DNA from: an uncultured Bacteroidota bacterium | GTDB lineage: Bacteria > Bacteroidota > Bacteroidia > Chitinophagales > Chitinophagaceae | Reading direction: 5' to 3' | Length of the DNA stretch: 15,764 nucleotides | Assembly: GCA_903881265.1 (NCBI GenBank) | Contig: CAIRSV010000167.1 | Coordinates: forward strand, 1-15,764 | In this document: piece after piece, positions 1 to 7,164 of the stretch | Layout: each line of letters starts with the position of its first letter | How positions within the stretch are numbered: position 1 is the first letter of the stretch | Position numbers and translations under genes: made by a program | Notes under the pieces: model-generated | Seen by the model: the letters and a program-made list of their open reading frames with translations, nothing else | Databases searched by the model: none | What the model was told of the DNA's origin: nothing

Positions 1-81
1 ACCCTTACTATCTTGATACGCTTGTAAACAACAAGATTCAAATATTTGAATAAGTTTGATACCTACTTGAGATATTTTCAT
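1..81 (-). CDS. GH24 (phage-type) lysozyme, N-terminal fragment
   Basis: The first 27 codons of a minus-strand gene are visible, starting at the ATG at 81-79 and running off the left edge. The peptide begins MKISQVGIKLIQIFES and continues into a LQAYQDSKG stretch. This is the N-terminal signature of glycoside hydrolase family 24 endolysins, which cleave the MurNAc-GlcNAc bond of peptidoglycan. E15 and D24 are nine residues apart, the same spacing as catalytic E11 and D20 of T4 lysozyme; the family's E-x8-D-x5-T pattern predicts Thr at residue 30, just outside the window. Oddities are Ser instead of the usual Gly after the catalytic Glu, and a Cys-Cys pair at 17-18. No signal peptide is visible. 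It lies 92 nt downstream of the epimerase gene on the same strand and could be read through from it, or be the edge of a phage-derived or house lysis gene. The identification rests on 27 residues only. Confidence 0.62.
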   Translation of the reverse strand, partial: MKISQVGIKLIQIFESCCLQAYQDSKG

Positions 82-173
82 TACGTACGAATTGATTTAA
101 TTCGGCTCCCTATATACTCTTGACATAATTCTTCCTTCTTGAAATTTTTAATCACCTCAATAACTTAACTGAC

Positions 174-1124
174 CTATCCATTCTTTTTATACCAATCGAA
201 GGCAATTTTCAAGCCGTCTCTAACTGAAATACTTGGCTGATAATGTAAGAGTCGTTTGGCTTTGTCGATATTGGCAAGACTGTGTGGAATATCTCCTTGA
301 CGAAAATCGCCGAAGATAGGTTCAAGCGAGGAGCCCGCAATTTCTTTGATATAGGTATAGAGTTGCATCAAGGTTGTGCTTTCGCCAAAGGCAATATTAT
401 ACACCTCATTTATTGCTTCAGCCTGTTCGGCAAACAAGGCGTTGATATTGGCTTGCACAACATTATCGATATACGTAAAGTCGCGGCTATAACTGCCATC
501 GCCATTAATGATAGGCGCTTCATTTTTCAGTATCGCCTCCATAAATAAAGGTATCACTGCGGCATAAGCGCCTTTCGGACTTTGATGCGGACCAAAGACA
601 TTGAAATAACGCAAGCCAATAAATTCCATCTGATAGGTGCGGGCAAACACATCGGCATACAGTTCCATCACATATTTAGTAACGGCATACGGCGAAAGAG
701 GCCGCCCGATGATGTGCTCTACTTTTGGCAACGATTCGCTGTCGCCATAGGTTGATGATGAGGCCGCATATACGATTCGTTTTACGTGCGCATTGTTGGC
801 TGCTGTAAAAATATTAAGTGTGCCTGTGATATTGGTATTATTCGTACTTACGGGGTCTATGATGCTACGAGGTACAGAACCCAATGCCGCCTGATGACTG
901 ACAAGATGTATGCCCTGCATCGCTTTTTCACAGGTCGCAAAATCGGTGATATCGCCTTCTATCAATTCAAACTTCGGATGCGCTAGCAGGTCTTGAATGT
1001 TTTCGCGAAAGCCTGTTGCAAAATTATCAAGGACACGCACTTTTGACACCTTATCGTTCGTAAGCAATGCCTTCGCTAAATTAGAACCAATAAAACCGGC
1101 ACCACCGGTGAGAAGAATATTCAT
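174..1124 (-). CDS. WbpP-like UDP-N-acetylhexosamine 4-epimerase (extended SDR)
   Basis: This protein of about 316 residues probably interconverts UDP-GlcNAc and UDP-GalNAc in the cytoplasm, supplying a HexNAc donor to the cluster. It has the NAD-binding GGAGFIG motif at residues 7-13, a Ser-rich catalytic stretch at 122-124, the Y146-x3-K150 pair in SPYAVTKY, and the group-3 epimerase signatures FNVFGPHQ followed by GAYAAVIP, and SRDFTYIDN. Ser282 in PHSLAN aligns with WbpP S306, the position of GalE Tyr299; a small residue there favours N-acetylated substrates (known for WbpP, inferred here). I prefer the ATG at 1124 over an upstream TTG at 1136: the protein then begins directly with the Rossmann strand, and the TTG overlaps a promoter-like TATTTTTG. 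It follows the GT4 gene by 30 nt and is probably cotranscribed with it. UDP-glucose or a uronic acid derivative are possible alternative substrates. Confidence 0.88.
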   Translation of the reverse strand: MNILLTGGAGFIGSNLAKALLTNDKVSKVRVLDNFATGFRENIQDLLAHPKFELIEGDITDFATCEKAMQGIHLVSHQAALGSVPRSIIDPVSTNNTNITGTLNIFTAANNAHVKRIVYAASSSTYGDSESLPKVEHIIGRPLSPYAVTKYVMELYADVFARTYQMEFIGLRYFNVFGPHQSPKGAYAAVIPLFMEAILKNEAPIINGDGSYSRDFTYIDNVVQANINALFAEQAEAINEVYNIAFGESTTLMQLYTYIKEIAGSSLEPIFGDFRQGDIPHSLANIDKAKRLLHYQPSISVRDGLKIAFDWYKKNG

Positions 1125-1133
1125 ACGAGGCGA

Positions 1134-1141
1134 CAAAAATA
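1134..1141 (-). promoter_or_regulatory. TAnnTTTG -7-like element before the 4-epimerase
   Basis: TATTTTTG on the minus strand matches the Bacteroidota -7 consensus exactly and ends 9 nt before the preferred ATG at 1124. No -33 TTTG was found at the usual distance. The gene is only 30 nt behind an upstream gene, so this may be a weak internal promoter or a chance match. Confidence 0.3.
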
Positions 1142-1154
1142 GTCACGAATCGTT

Positions 1155-2357
1155 TTAGAACGACACATTTTTTTCTTGCAGTAATTGATAGTACAATTTA
1201 CGGACATCATTGACCAATCTCGACTTGTCAAATTTATCCTTCACCAGACTGCAACCTTGTTGCCCCATTGTTTGCCTGCGTGTGGCGTTTTCAGTGAGCT
1301 TGAGCAAAGCCTCTGCAAACGAGGCGGCATCGCCAGAAGGCGTGATAAAGGCAGTTTCATTTTCAAGCACCACATCACGCACACCGCCGACATCAGTGGT
1401 GACAATTGGTTTATTGGCAGCTTGTGCTTCAATGAGCGAAACAGGTGTTCCTTCATTAAGCGACGACAAGGCTACGATATCAATACCGGCAAATACCTCA
1501 TCCATTTCTGTGAGCCACGAAGTAAAAGTCACCGTTTGAGAATCCTTCTTTTCGGGAAAATAATGATATGGAATATGATAGGCGCTCAACTGATTGAACA
1601 AGGTATCACGTTGATCGCCATCACCCACGATGATAATACGAATCTTTTGCTGCGTGCGTTCAAGTACTATTTTTATGGCATCGATAAACAAGGTGTGGTT
1701 CTTAATAGGCACAATACGTCCGATGATACCAATCGCAATTTCATCATCCTTGATATCGAATTGACGTCTGAATTCCGTTCGCTTGCTTTCTTGATCGGTA
1801 TAAAATTTTTCAAGATCCAATCCGAGCGGCACCACCACCATCTTGTTGGGTGCGCATATACCAAATTGGGTTGTGAGTTCTTCTTTCTGTTGTTCACTAA
1901 TAGCGATGATACGATCGGTCTTTCGGGCCAAATAACGCTCGGCTTGAACGAAGAGATTGGATTTTATCTTGCCAAAATAAGAATGAAAAACATGACCATG
2001 AAACGTGTGTACGATCACAGGCACCTTACAAGCAGAAGCTGCTAAACGACCAATAGCACCGGGTTTGGCAGCATGCGTATGTACAATATGCGGCTTGTAT
2101 TCCTGAATAATTTGTTTGATTTGCTGATACGCAGCGCTGTCATTGCTCCAATTAATAGCGCGTTTCATATCTGGCACTTCAACTGGCGTGATGCCATATT
2201 GTTCCATAAGAAAATCAGCATCTTGCTCGTGTGCCTCTTTCGTACCGATGAGTAGCTTGGTTTCGAAATCAGGCTCAAGAAATTTAGTCAGGTACGTGAC
2301 ATTAAAAGCGGGACCGCCTAAAATTAACCTGTTAAATATTCTGATGACACGTGGCAT
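1155..2357 (-). CDS. Family 4 glycosyltransferase (GT-B fold)
   Basis: This cytoplasmic retaining glycosyltransferase of 400 residues probably adds one sugar to the undecaprenyl-linked repeat unit; donor and acceptor cannot be read from the sequence. The N-terminal acceptor domain carries a Gly-Gly loop (14-15) and the HTHAAKPGAIGRLAA stretch (93-107) followed by HTFHGHVFH, common in Bacteroidota GT4 enzymes of lipopolysaccharide loci. The C-terminal donor domain has GIIGRIVPIKN (210-220), VGDG (244-247) and the EX7E motif with E302 and E310 in EGTPVSLIE. TTDVGGVRDVV (320-330) is the usual loop after it. It is the first gene of a two-gene unit with the 4-epimerase and starts with ATG 26 nt after an exact TACTTTTG -7 element. 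A long open frame on the opposite strand is only its antisense shadow. Confidence 0.9.
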   Translation of the reverse strand: MPRVIRIFNRLILGGPAFNVTYLTKFLEPDFETKLLIGTKEAHEQDADFLMEQYGITPVEVPDMKRAINWSNDSAAYQQIKQIIQEYKPHIVHTHAAKPGAIGRLAASACKVPVIVHTFHGHVFHSYFGKIKSNLFVQAERYLARKTDRIIAISEQQKEELTTQFGICAPNKMVVVPLGLDLEKFYTDQESKRTEFRRQFDIKDDEIAIGIIGRIVPIKNHTLFIDAIKIVLERTQQKIRIIIVGDGDQRDTLFNQLSAYHIPYHYFPEKKDSQTVTFTSWLTEMDEVFAGIDIVALSSLNEGTPVSLIEAQAANKPIVTTDVGGVRDVVLENETAFITPSGDAASFAEALLKLTENATRRQTMGQQGCSLVKDKFDKSRLVNDVRKLYYQLLQEKNVSF

Positions 2358-2383
2358 ACGTTGACCTTATTGAGAAACGGTTG

Positions 2384-2391
2384 CAAAAGTA
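2384..2391 (-). promoter_or_regulatory. -7 promoter element of the GT4/4-epimerase unit
   Basis: TACTTTTG on the minus strand fits TAnnTTTG exactly. It ends 26 nt before the ATG at 2357, implying a leader of about 20 nt. No good -33 TTTG is visible 17-23 nt upstream. Confidence 0.5.
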
Positions 2392-2447
2392 TTCAAAAAA
2401 TATTTGTTGATGCTATAAACTCGATTCATTCATACACATAGAAAAAT

Positions 2448-2459
2448 ATAGCCGGCTAT
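2448..2459. promoter_or_regulatory. Perfect 12-bp palindrome in a divergent intergenic region
   Basis: ATAGCCGGCTAT is a perfect palindrome in the 284-nt gap between the divergent GT4 and membrane-protein genes. It lies about 70-80 nt upstream of the predicted minus-strand start of transcription, where an activator could bind. The rest of this gap (2358-2641) holds the two -7 elements and no gene I can support. Confidence 0.25.
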
Positions 2460-2624
2460 GTTGCTTCATTTCTTGACATGTGTTAATCAGGTCGGTTCCT
2501 TCGTATCGTGTTTATGCAAGTTGACATCATTGAGATTGCATCACTATCATTCGATGAATAAGCAGGGTAGGATTCGCCTTATGTGCTGCCGTGTAAAAAG
2601 GGAAAGGAATATGGTTAAAAGTAC

Positions 2625-2632
2625 TATTTTTG
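2625..2632 (+). promoter_or_regulatory. -7 promoter element of the membrane-protein gene
   Basis: TATTTTTG matches TAnnTTTG exactly and ends 9 nt before the ATG at 2642, so the leader would be only a few nucleotides. It also contains the alternative TTG start at 2630, which argues for the ATG as the true start. Confidence 0.45.
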
Positions 2633-2641
2633 ATACCTATA

Positions 2642-4012
2642 ATGAATTTTTCTCCTGAACAAATACAAGATTTTAATAAACTCACAAACGTCTATGGATA
2701 CAAGGAATTATTTTTCATAGAAGACTTGATATTGATTCCTCTTTTTTTGTTTCTGATTTTTAAATTTTTGAAATACTGGCGCGAAAGGCAACCTGTAGCC
2801 ATTCAACAATATTTTATTCTAGGCTACGGAGTCAGACTATTGGGCATCTTAGTGTTTCTGATTCATCATATTCTGATCTATAAAGGCGGCGTCGATTCGT
2901 TTACATATTATTGGTCTAGTAATCAGCTATACAACCTATTTAAAATTGACCCATCGAGTTCACTTACATTAATTTTCTCTTCGTATGATACCTATATACC
3001 CGAGAATATCAATTTGGATCTGAACAAATTTATTTTCATGAATCAGGAATCCATCATCATCAAAGCGTCAGCGTTGATTAGTTTTTTTTGTTTCAATAGT
3101 TATGTGGTCATCAGTATGATACTAGGGTTGTTTGCCTACGGTGGTTGTTGGCGAATTTATAAAGTATTTTATCATTTCTATCCGCATTTAAGTAAGCCGC
3201 TAGCCATCACTTGTTTGTTCATTCCATCCGTCTTTTTTTGGAGTTCTGTCATCTCAAAAGAAATAGTCTGTATTGGCGCAATGGGTTATTTTTTTTATGC
3301 GTATTTCAATTTATTTTTTGAACGGAAAAAGTTATTCGTCAATATGCTGATGCTCATCCTTATGGGCTGGCTGCTGCTTCGTGTAAAAATGTATATCCTT
3401 CTTGCCTTTACGCCACCTATCTTGTTACTGCTATTGATCAGCATGGTCGATACTATACAAAATAAATTGATCAGGCGAATCGCTGTCCCCCTTGTCATTG
3501 TGACGCTTAGCTATATTGTGTATTGGACGTTTGTAAATTTGTCTGACAACTTTGAAAGTTTTTCGATGGATACGATTCTTGAAAGTGCAAGAACTACCTA
3601 CGTGTATCTTACCATGGAAGGCTTCGCTGAAAGTCGTTATAGTTTGGGCGAATTTGAACCCAGTATCAATGGGGTGTTAAAGCTAGCGCCAGCCGGTATG
3701 AATGTTACGTTATTCAGACCCTATTTTTGGGAAGCCAATAAGCCTATCACACTGATTGCATCGATGGAAAGTTTACTAACCTTGCTTGTGACATTGTATG
3801 TAATTTTCAAAACTGGTATCATGCGTACTCTGAAGAGTATATTCACGAATCCCGTCATTCTTTTTTGCGTAATTTTTTCAATGGTCTTTGCCTTGTCCGT
3901 CGGTATCACAAGTGGCAATTTCGGAACGCTGATGCGTTATAAAATTCCAATGATGCCTTTCTATTTTACGGCCTTGGTATTAATTTATTATCGGGTACAG
4001 AAGCAAGCCTAG
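2642..4012 (+). CDS. Multi-pass membrane protein, candidate O-antigen polymerase (Wzy-like) or GT-C transferase
   Basis: This is an inner-membrane protein of 456 residues (460 if the TTG at 2630 is used) with about 10 hydrophobic segments. Numbered from the TTG form, they lie near 29-47, 63-83, 149-171, 188-206, 212-230, 236-271 (two), 282-300, 376-393, 408-426 and 440-454. Large extracytoplasmic-type loops fall at about 85-145 and 300-375. Conserved-looking motifs are GGVDSFTYYW (86-95), PSVFFWSSVISKE (199-211), a basic LLLRVKMY (248-255) and GTLMRYKIPMMPF (432-444). The PS-x2-FWSS-x3-KE pattern recurs, from memory, in uncharacterised Bacteroidota membrane proteins of glycan loci. A single-copy, many-spanning protein without a flippase-like layout in a GT cluster suggests Wzy; a GT-C mannosyltransferase-type enzyme is the main alternative. 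It is monocistronic and ends 12 nt before the convergent amidotransferase gene. Confidence 0.6.
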   Translation: MNFSPEQIQDFNKLTNVYGYKELFFIEDLILIPLFLFLIFKFLKYWRERQPVAIQQYFILGYGVRLLGILVFLIHHILIYKGGVDSFTYYWSSNQLYNLFKIDPSSSLTLIFSSYDTYIPENINLDLNKFIFMNQESIIIKASALISFFCFNSYVVISMILGLFAYGGCWRIYKVFYHFYPHLSKPLAITCLFIPSVFFWSSVISKEIVCIGAMGYFFYAYFNLFFERKKLFVNMLMLILMGWLLLRVKMYILLAFTPPILLLLLISMVDTIQNKLIRRIAVPLVIVTLSYIVYWTFVNLSDNFESFSMDTILESARTTYVYLTMEGFAESRYSLGEFEPSINGVLKLAPAGMNVTLFRPYFWEANKPITLIASMESLLTLLVTLYVIFKTGIMRTLKSIFTNPVILFCVIFSMVFALSVGITSGNFGTLMRYKIPMMPFYFTALVLIYYRVQKQA

Positions 4013-4024
4013 TTGGCAATTCGT

Positions 4025-5929
4025 TTACGTCATCCATTGCTCAAACCAAAGCTGAAACATCAGCAGATACCATATCTTTTCAGCTTTTTCTTTTTTTCCT
4101 TTATAGAATGCAGCCTTCAGGTCTACTACATACTGTGTATTGAAAATTCCCTGCTTCGCGAGGTACTCAACAGATAGATAGTGGTCGACAAGAGGTCGCA
4201 ATTCGTTTACAAGCCAGTTATTCACCGGCACTCCAAATCCCATTTTGGGTCGTTCCATTATATCTTTCGGAATGTATCGATGCGCAATTTCTTTCAGGAT
4301 ATACTTGGTAATGCCTTTATGATATTTATACGATGTTGGTAACTGAGCGGCCCATTCAATCACTCGATGATCGAGAAAAGGTTCTCTTCCTTCTAAGCTG
4401 TGGGTCATCGTGGCACGGTCAACTTTTTGCATAATATCATCCACCAAATACGTTTGATAATCGATCGCCATAATAGATGAAATGACATCATACGTTTCGG
4501 CACTTAATTCATTACTATCAAAGGCCGACGATACTGAAGTCCAGGATTGTTTCAACAACTTCGTGACATCTTGTTCCGTGAATTGCTTACTCAGGGCCAG
4601 ATTCATCTTTCGGTCATCGGGTTCGAGCAGCAATTGTTTCACTTTTTCATATCGGCTGTGAAAGAGATATTTAGTTCGTAGTATCGGAATAGCATCGGCA
4701 TCAACCTTGCTCATCAAACCCGACAAGGCGTTGCGCGCAAACCAAGGCATTGACTGAATTTTTCCGCCAAATTTCTGCAGGTATTCATAGCGATTATACC
4801 CAGCAAAAACTTCATCGCCAGCATCGGCACTGATTGCTACAGTTACTTGCTGCTTTGCCATGTTGCTAACCAAGGTGGTGGGTATGGCGCTGCTGTCGGC
4901 AAAAGGTTCGTCGTAATAATAGGGCAAGGTAGGCACTATATCTAGTGCTTCTTTTTCGGTGCAGATATAGTCATAATGATCGGTACCGAGATGCTGGGCC
5001 ACTGCCTTGGCGTGATGGGCTTCATTGATACCATCATCCTTAAAACCAATGGTAAACGTTTTGAGTTTGGTGGATGATTGATGTTGCAATAAGGCTGTCA
5101 CCACAGAGCTGTCATACCCGCCGCTTAAAAAGATACCTACAGGCACATCGCTGACCATACGATACTGACAAGCACTGATTAATAAGGCTTCTGTTTGCGT
5201 AATGGCTTCGTTTAAGTCTATCGTAAGCTTGGGTTTATTATAGTAGTCGTAGACGTTCCAATATTGGTTGATGACCATCTCTTTACTCGCAAGATTCAAT
5301 GTCAAATGATGGCCTGGACTTAGTTTTGATGTTTGCTGATAGATACAATGAGGATGTGGCACATACCCAAATTGCAAAAAGCTTGCGACGGCATCCATAT
5401 TGATTTTCTTATCGAACGCTGGATGTTGAAGCAACGCTTTTAATTCAGACGCAAATAAAAATACATCGTTTTGAAAGCTATAGAAAAACGGCTTAACGCC
5501 TGCACGGTCTCGGCAACAAAAAAGTTCATTCCGCGCTGCATCAAAGATGACAAAGGCGAACATGCCGATCAATTTATCGACGGCCTTCGTGCCCCATTCT
5601 TCGTAACTGTGAAGAAGCACTTCTGTATCGGAGTGACTATTGAATTGATGACCTAAGACTGCCAATTCTTTTTTTATCTCATTGTAATTATAAATTTCAC
5701 CGTTGAAGGTGATCGTAAAATGCTTGTATTGTTTAGGTTGTTTGCCACCTTCCGAAAGATCGATTATACTCAACCTTCGATGAGCCATGCCAACCACAGC
5801 TAATGGTTGTTGAACAAATTCTAGCCCTTCGCCATCGGGTCCGCGATGATGAAGCGTGTCGTTCATCTGCTGAAGAACAGATCGGGTGCTTTTATTTTGA
5901 AAGTCAACAAAGCCGGTTATTCCACACAT
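4025..5929 (-). CDS. asnB: Asparagine synthase-type glutamine amidotransferase (copy 1)
   Basis: This class II amidotransferase of 634 residues hydrolyses glutamine in its N-terminal domain and uses the ammonia on an ATP-activated carboxylate in its C-terminal synthetase domain. The nucleophile Cys2 is intact after Met removal. Glutamine-site motifs are present: HRGPDG (28-33), HRRLSI (50-55), FNGEIYNY (75-82) and SDTE (100-103). The PP-loop SGGYDSS sits at 269-275 and SADAGDEVFAGY at 367-378, with DIMQKVDRATMTHSLEGREPFLDHR further on. Length is somewhat above E. coli AsnB (about 550) and fits the AsnB-like amidotransferases of exopolysaccharide loci. In that setting such enzymes can amidate uronic acids (WbpS is the known example); true asparagine synthesis remains possible. 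The gene stands alone between convergent and divergent neighbours, with a -7-like element 6 nt before its ATG. Confidence 0.9.
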   Translation of the reverse strand: MCGITGFVDFQNKSTRSVLQQMNDTLHHRGPDGEGLEFVQQPLAVVGMAHRRLSIIDLSEGGKQPKQYKHFTITFNGEIYNYNEIKKELAVLGHQFNSHSDTEVLLHSYEEWGTKAVDKLIGMFAFVIFDAARNELFCCRDRAGVKPFFYSFQNDVFLFASELKALLQHPAFDKKINMDAVASFLQFGYVPHPHCIYQQTSKLSPGHHLTLNLASKEMVINQYWNVYDYYNKPKLTIDLNEAITQTEALLISACQYRMVSDVPVGIFLSGGYDSSVVTALLQHQSSTKLKTFTIGFKDDGINEAHHAKAVAQHLGTDHYDYICTEKEALDIVPTLPYYYDEPFADSSAIPTTLVSNMAKQQVTVAISADAGDEVFAGYNRYEYLQKFGGKIQSMPWFARNALSGLMSKVDADAIPILRTKYLFHSRYEKVKQLLLEPDDRKMNLALSKQFTEQDVTKLLKQSWTSVSSAFDSNELSAETYDVISSIMAIDYQTYLVDDIMQKVDRATMTHSLEGREPFLDHRVIEWAAQLPTSYKYHKGITKYILKEIAHRYIPKDIMERPKMGFGVPVNNWLVNELRPLVDHYLSVEYLAKQGIFNTQYVVDLKAAFYKGKKEKAEKIWYLLMFQLWFEQWMT

Positions 5930-5935
5930 AGGTCA

Positions 5936-5943
5936 CGAAAATA
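5936..5943 (-). promoter_or_regulatory. -7-like element of asnB copy 1, near-leaderless
   Basis: TATTTTCG on the minus strand has one mismatch to TAnnTTTG and ends 6 nt before the ATG at 5929. A TCTG (minus strand, 5967-5964) lies 20 nt upstream as a weak -33. Transcription would begin almost at the start codon. Confidence 0.4.
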
Positions 5944-5967
5944 AACATTAAACGTCATCCATACAGA

Positions 5968-5991
5968 CATTGAAGGATTAATTATTCAATG
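5968..5991. promoter_or_regulatory. 7-bp inverted repeat upstream of asnB copy 1
   Basis: CATTGAA (5968-5974) and TTCAATG (5985-5991) are perfect inverted arms around a 10-nt AT-rich spacer. The site lies about 38-61 nt upstream of the predicted asnB transcription start, directly behind its -33 region, a usual place for an activator. No protein can be assigned. Confidence 0.3.
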
Positions 5992-6075
5992 CGTCGTTTT
6001 TTCATTGACTTCCTTGCTGCACTTGTGAATTCTAGCGGATCTTCAATTGTGCAAGAGACAAAGTGTTTGCATCAA

Positions 6076-6110
6076 TGCGAGTTAGCGAGAAAGTGGCCAT
6101 AGCACTCGCA
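6076..6110. promoter_or_regulatory. 7-bp inverted repeat upstream of the dehydratase operon
   Basis: TGCGAGT (6076-6082) and ACTCGCA (6104-6110) are perfect inverted arms with a 21-nt spacer. They lie about 60-93 nt upstream of the predicted start of the plus-strand cassette. This could be a binding site for a dimeric regulator; chance is also possible. Confidence 0.25.
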
Positions 6111-6133
6111 AGATCAATAAATGTTTATAATAT

Positions 6134-6164
6134 TTCGTTATGTTGGTTTAGTGCAATAACTTTG
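6134..6164 (+). promoter_or_regulatory. Bacteroidota-type promoter of the dehydratase cassette
   Basis: TTCG (6134-6137, one mismatch to TTTG), a 19-nt spacer and an exact TAACTTTG (6157-6164) form the best -33/-7 pair in the window. The -7 ends 5 nt before the ATG at 6170, so the four-gene mRNA is probably leaderless or nearly so. Confidence 0.6.
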
Positions 6165-6169
6165 AGACC

Positions 6170-7162
6170 ATGTCAAGTGAAAAAGTATTAGTAACGGGTG
6201 CCGATGGATTTATCGGCAGTCATTTGGTGGAAGAATTGGTTAAATCGGGAAAATCTGTCAAGGCATTTGTATATTATAATTCATTTAATAGCTGGGGCTG
6301 GATTGATACATTAGACAAAGAGATTATCAATGAGATTGAAATTTTTGCCGGTGATATCCGCGATCCGAATGGTGTGCGCACTGCTGTGAAAGATACATCG
6401 CTAGTCTATCATCTTGCAGCTCTCATCGCGATCCCGTTCAGCTATCACTCACCCGATAGCTATATCGATACCAATGTCAAGGGCACGCTCAATGTCATGC
6501 AAGCTTGTAAGGATTATGGCACCGAACGCGTGTTGGTGACATCCACCTCTGAAGTATATGGAACTGCGCAATACGTGCCGATCGATGAGAAACATCCGCG
6601 TCAACCTCAATCGCCTTATTCGGCATCCAAAATCGGAGCTGATTGTATTGCCGAATCATTCTACCGCAGTTTTGATACACCAGTGACTATCGTTCGACCT
6701 TTCAATACATTCGGTCCGCGACAATCGGCTCGGGCCATCATACCAACCATTATTTCACAATTGCTGAATCAAACCGAAACCCTCAAATTGGGCGATGTTT
6801 ATCCAACAAGAGATTTATTATATGTGAAGGATACAGTGCAGGCCTTTATGACCATTGCTGATACAAAAACCCTCATCGGTGAAGATTGCAATATTGCCAC
6901 AAACACAGAAATAAGTATTGGTGATTTAGCTGAGAAATTGATTACCCTCCTATCGCCAGGCACACAGATTGTGCAAGAAAACGAGCGGATGCGGCCAGAG
7001 AAAAGTGAGGTCTACCGATTATGGGGTACCGCAGACAAACTAAAACAACATACAGACTGGACGCCGAAACACACCTTTGATGAAGCATTGGCTATCACAG
7101 TCGAATGGTTCCGTGATCCGGCTAACTTATCGAAGTATAAGTCTAATATCTATAACGTATAA
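6170..7162 (+). CDS. LegB-like NDP-N-acetylhexosamine 4,6-dehydratase
   Basis: This extended SDR of 330 residues probably removes water from an NDP-HexNAc to give the NDP-6-deoxy-4-keto sugar, using bound NAD. It has GADGFIG at 10-16, the TSTSEVYGTA stretch (124-133) and catalytic Y150-x3-K154 in SPYSASK. It then shows the run PFNTFGPRQSARAIIPT (177-193), which closely matches my memory of Campylobacter LegB (Cj1319, GDP-GlcNAc 4,6-dehydratase), as does LIAIPFSY (85-92). It has S-E (127-128) where RmlB dehydratases have D-E, as in LegB. The base nucleotide (GDP or UDP) cannot be read off; related C5-retaining UDP-GlcNAc dehydratases exist in Bacillus. It heads a four-gene unit with a 2-nt gap to the next SDR. 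No LegC aminotransferase, LegG, LegI or LegF is in view, so full legionaminic acid synthesis is not supported here. Confidence 0.82.
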   Translation: MSSEKVLVTGADGFIGSHLVEELVKSGKSVKAFVYYNSFNSWGWIDTLDKEIINEIEIFAGDIRDPNGVRTAVKDTSLVYHLAALIAIPFSYHSPDSYIDTNVKGTLNVMQACKDYGTERVLVTSTSEVYGTAQYVPIDEKHPRQPQSPYSASKIGADCIAESFYRSFDTPVTIVRPFNTFGPRQSARAIIPTIISQLLNQTETLKLGDVYPTRDLLYVKDTVQAFMTIADTKTLIGEDCNIATNTEISIGDLAEKLITLLSPGTQIVQENERMRPEKSEVYRLWGTADKLKQHTDWTPKHTFDEALAITVEWFRDPANLSKYKSNIYNV

Positions 7163-7164
7163 GC

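Noticed and set aside
1125..1136. TTG start giving the 4-epimerase four extra residues
   Set aside because: The ATG at 1124 begins right at the Rossmann strand as usual for the family, and the TTG overlaps a -7-like element.
1185..2045. Long plus-strand open frame (286 codons) opposite the GT4 gene
   Set aside because: It is antisense to a clear glycosyltransferase, has no recognisable motif and looks like a codon-bias shadow.
2630..2641. TTG start giving the membrane protein four extra residues
   Set aside because: The TTG lies inside an exact TAnnTTTG element, and an ATG follows 12 nt later.
2458..2658. Small plus-strand frame in the divergent gap before the membrane-protein gene
   Set aside because: Its Cys/His-rich composition resembles no known protein, it overlaps the promoter and the start of the real gene, and no initiation signal precedes it.
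6170..7162. Calling the dehydratase RmlB (dTDP-glucose 4,6-dehydratase) or GDP-mannose 4,6-dehydratase
   Set aside because: The catalytic stretch reads TSTSEVYG instead of the T-D-E of RmlB, and the QSARAIIPT and LIAIPFSY stretches fit LegB-type enzymes better.
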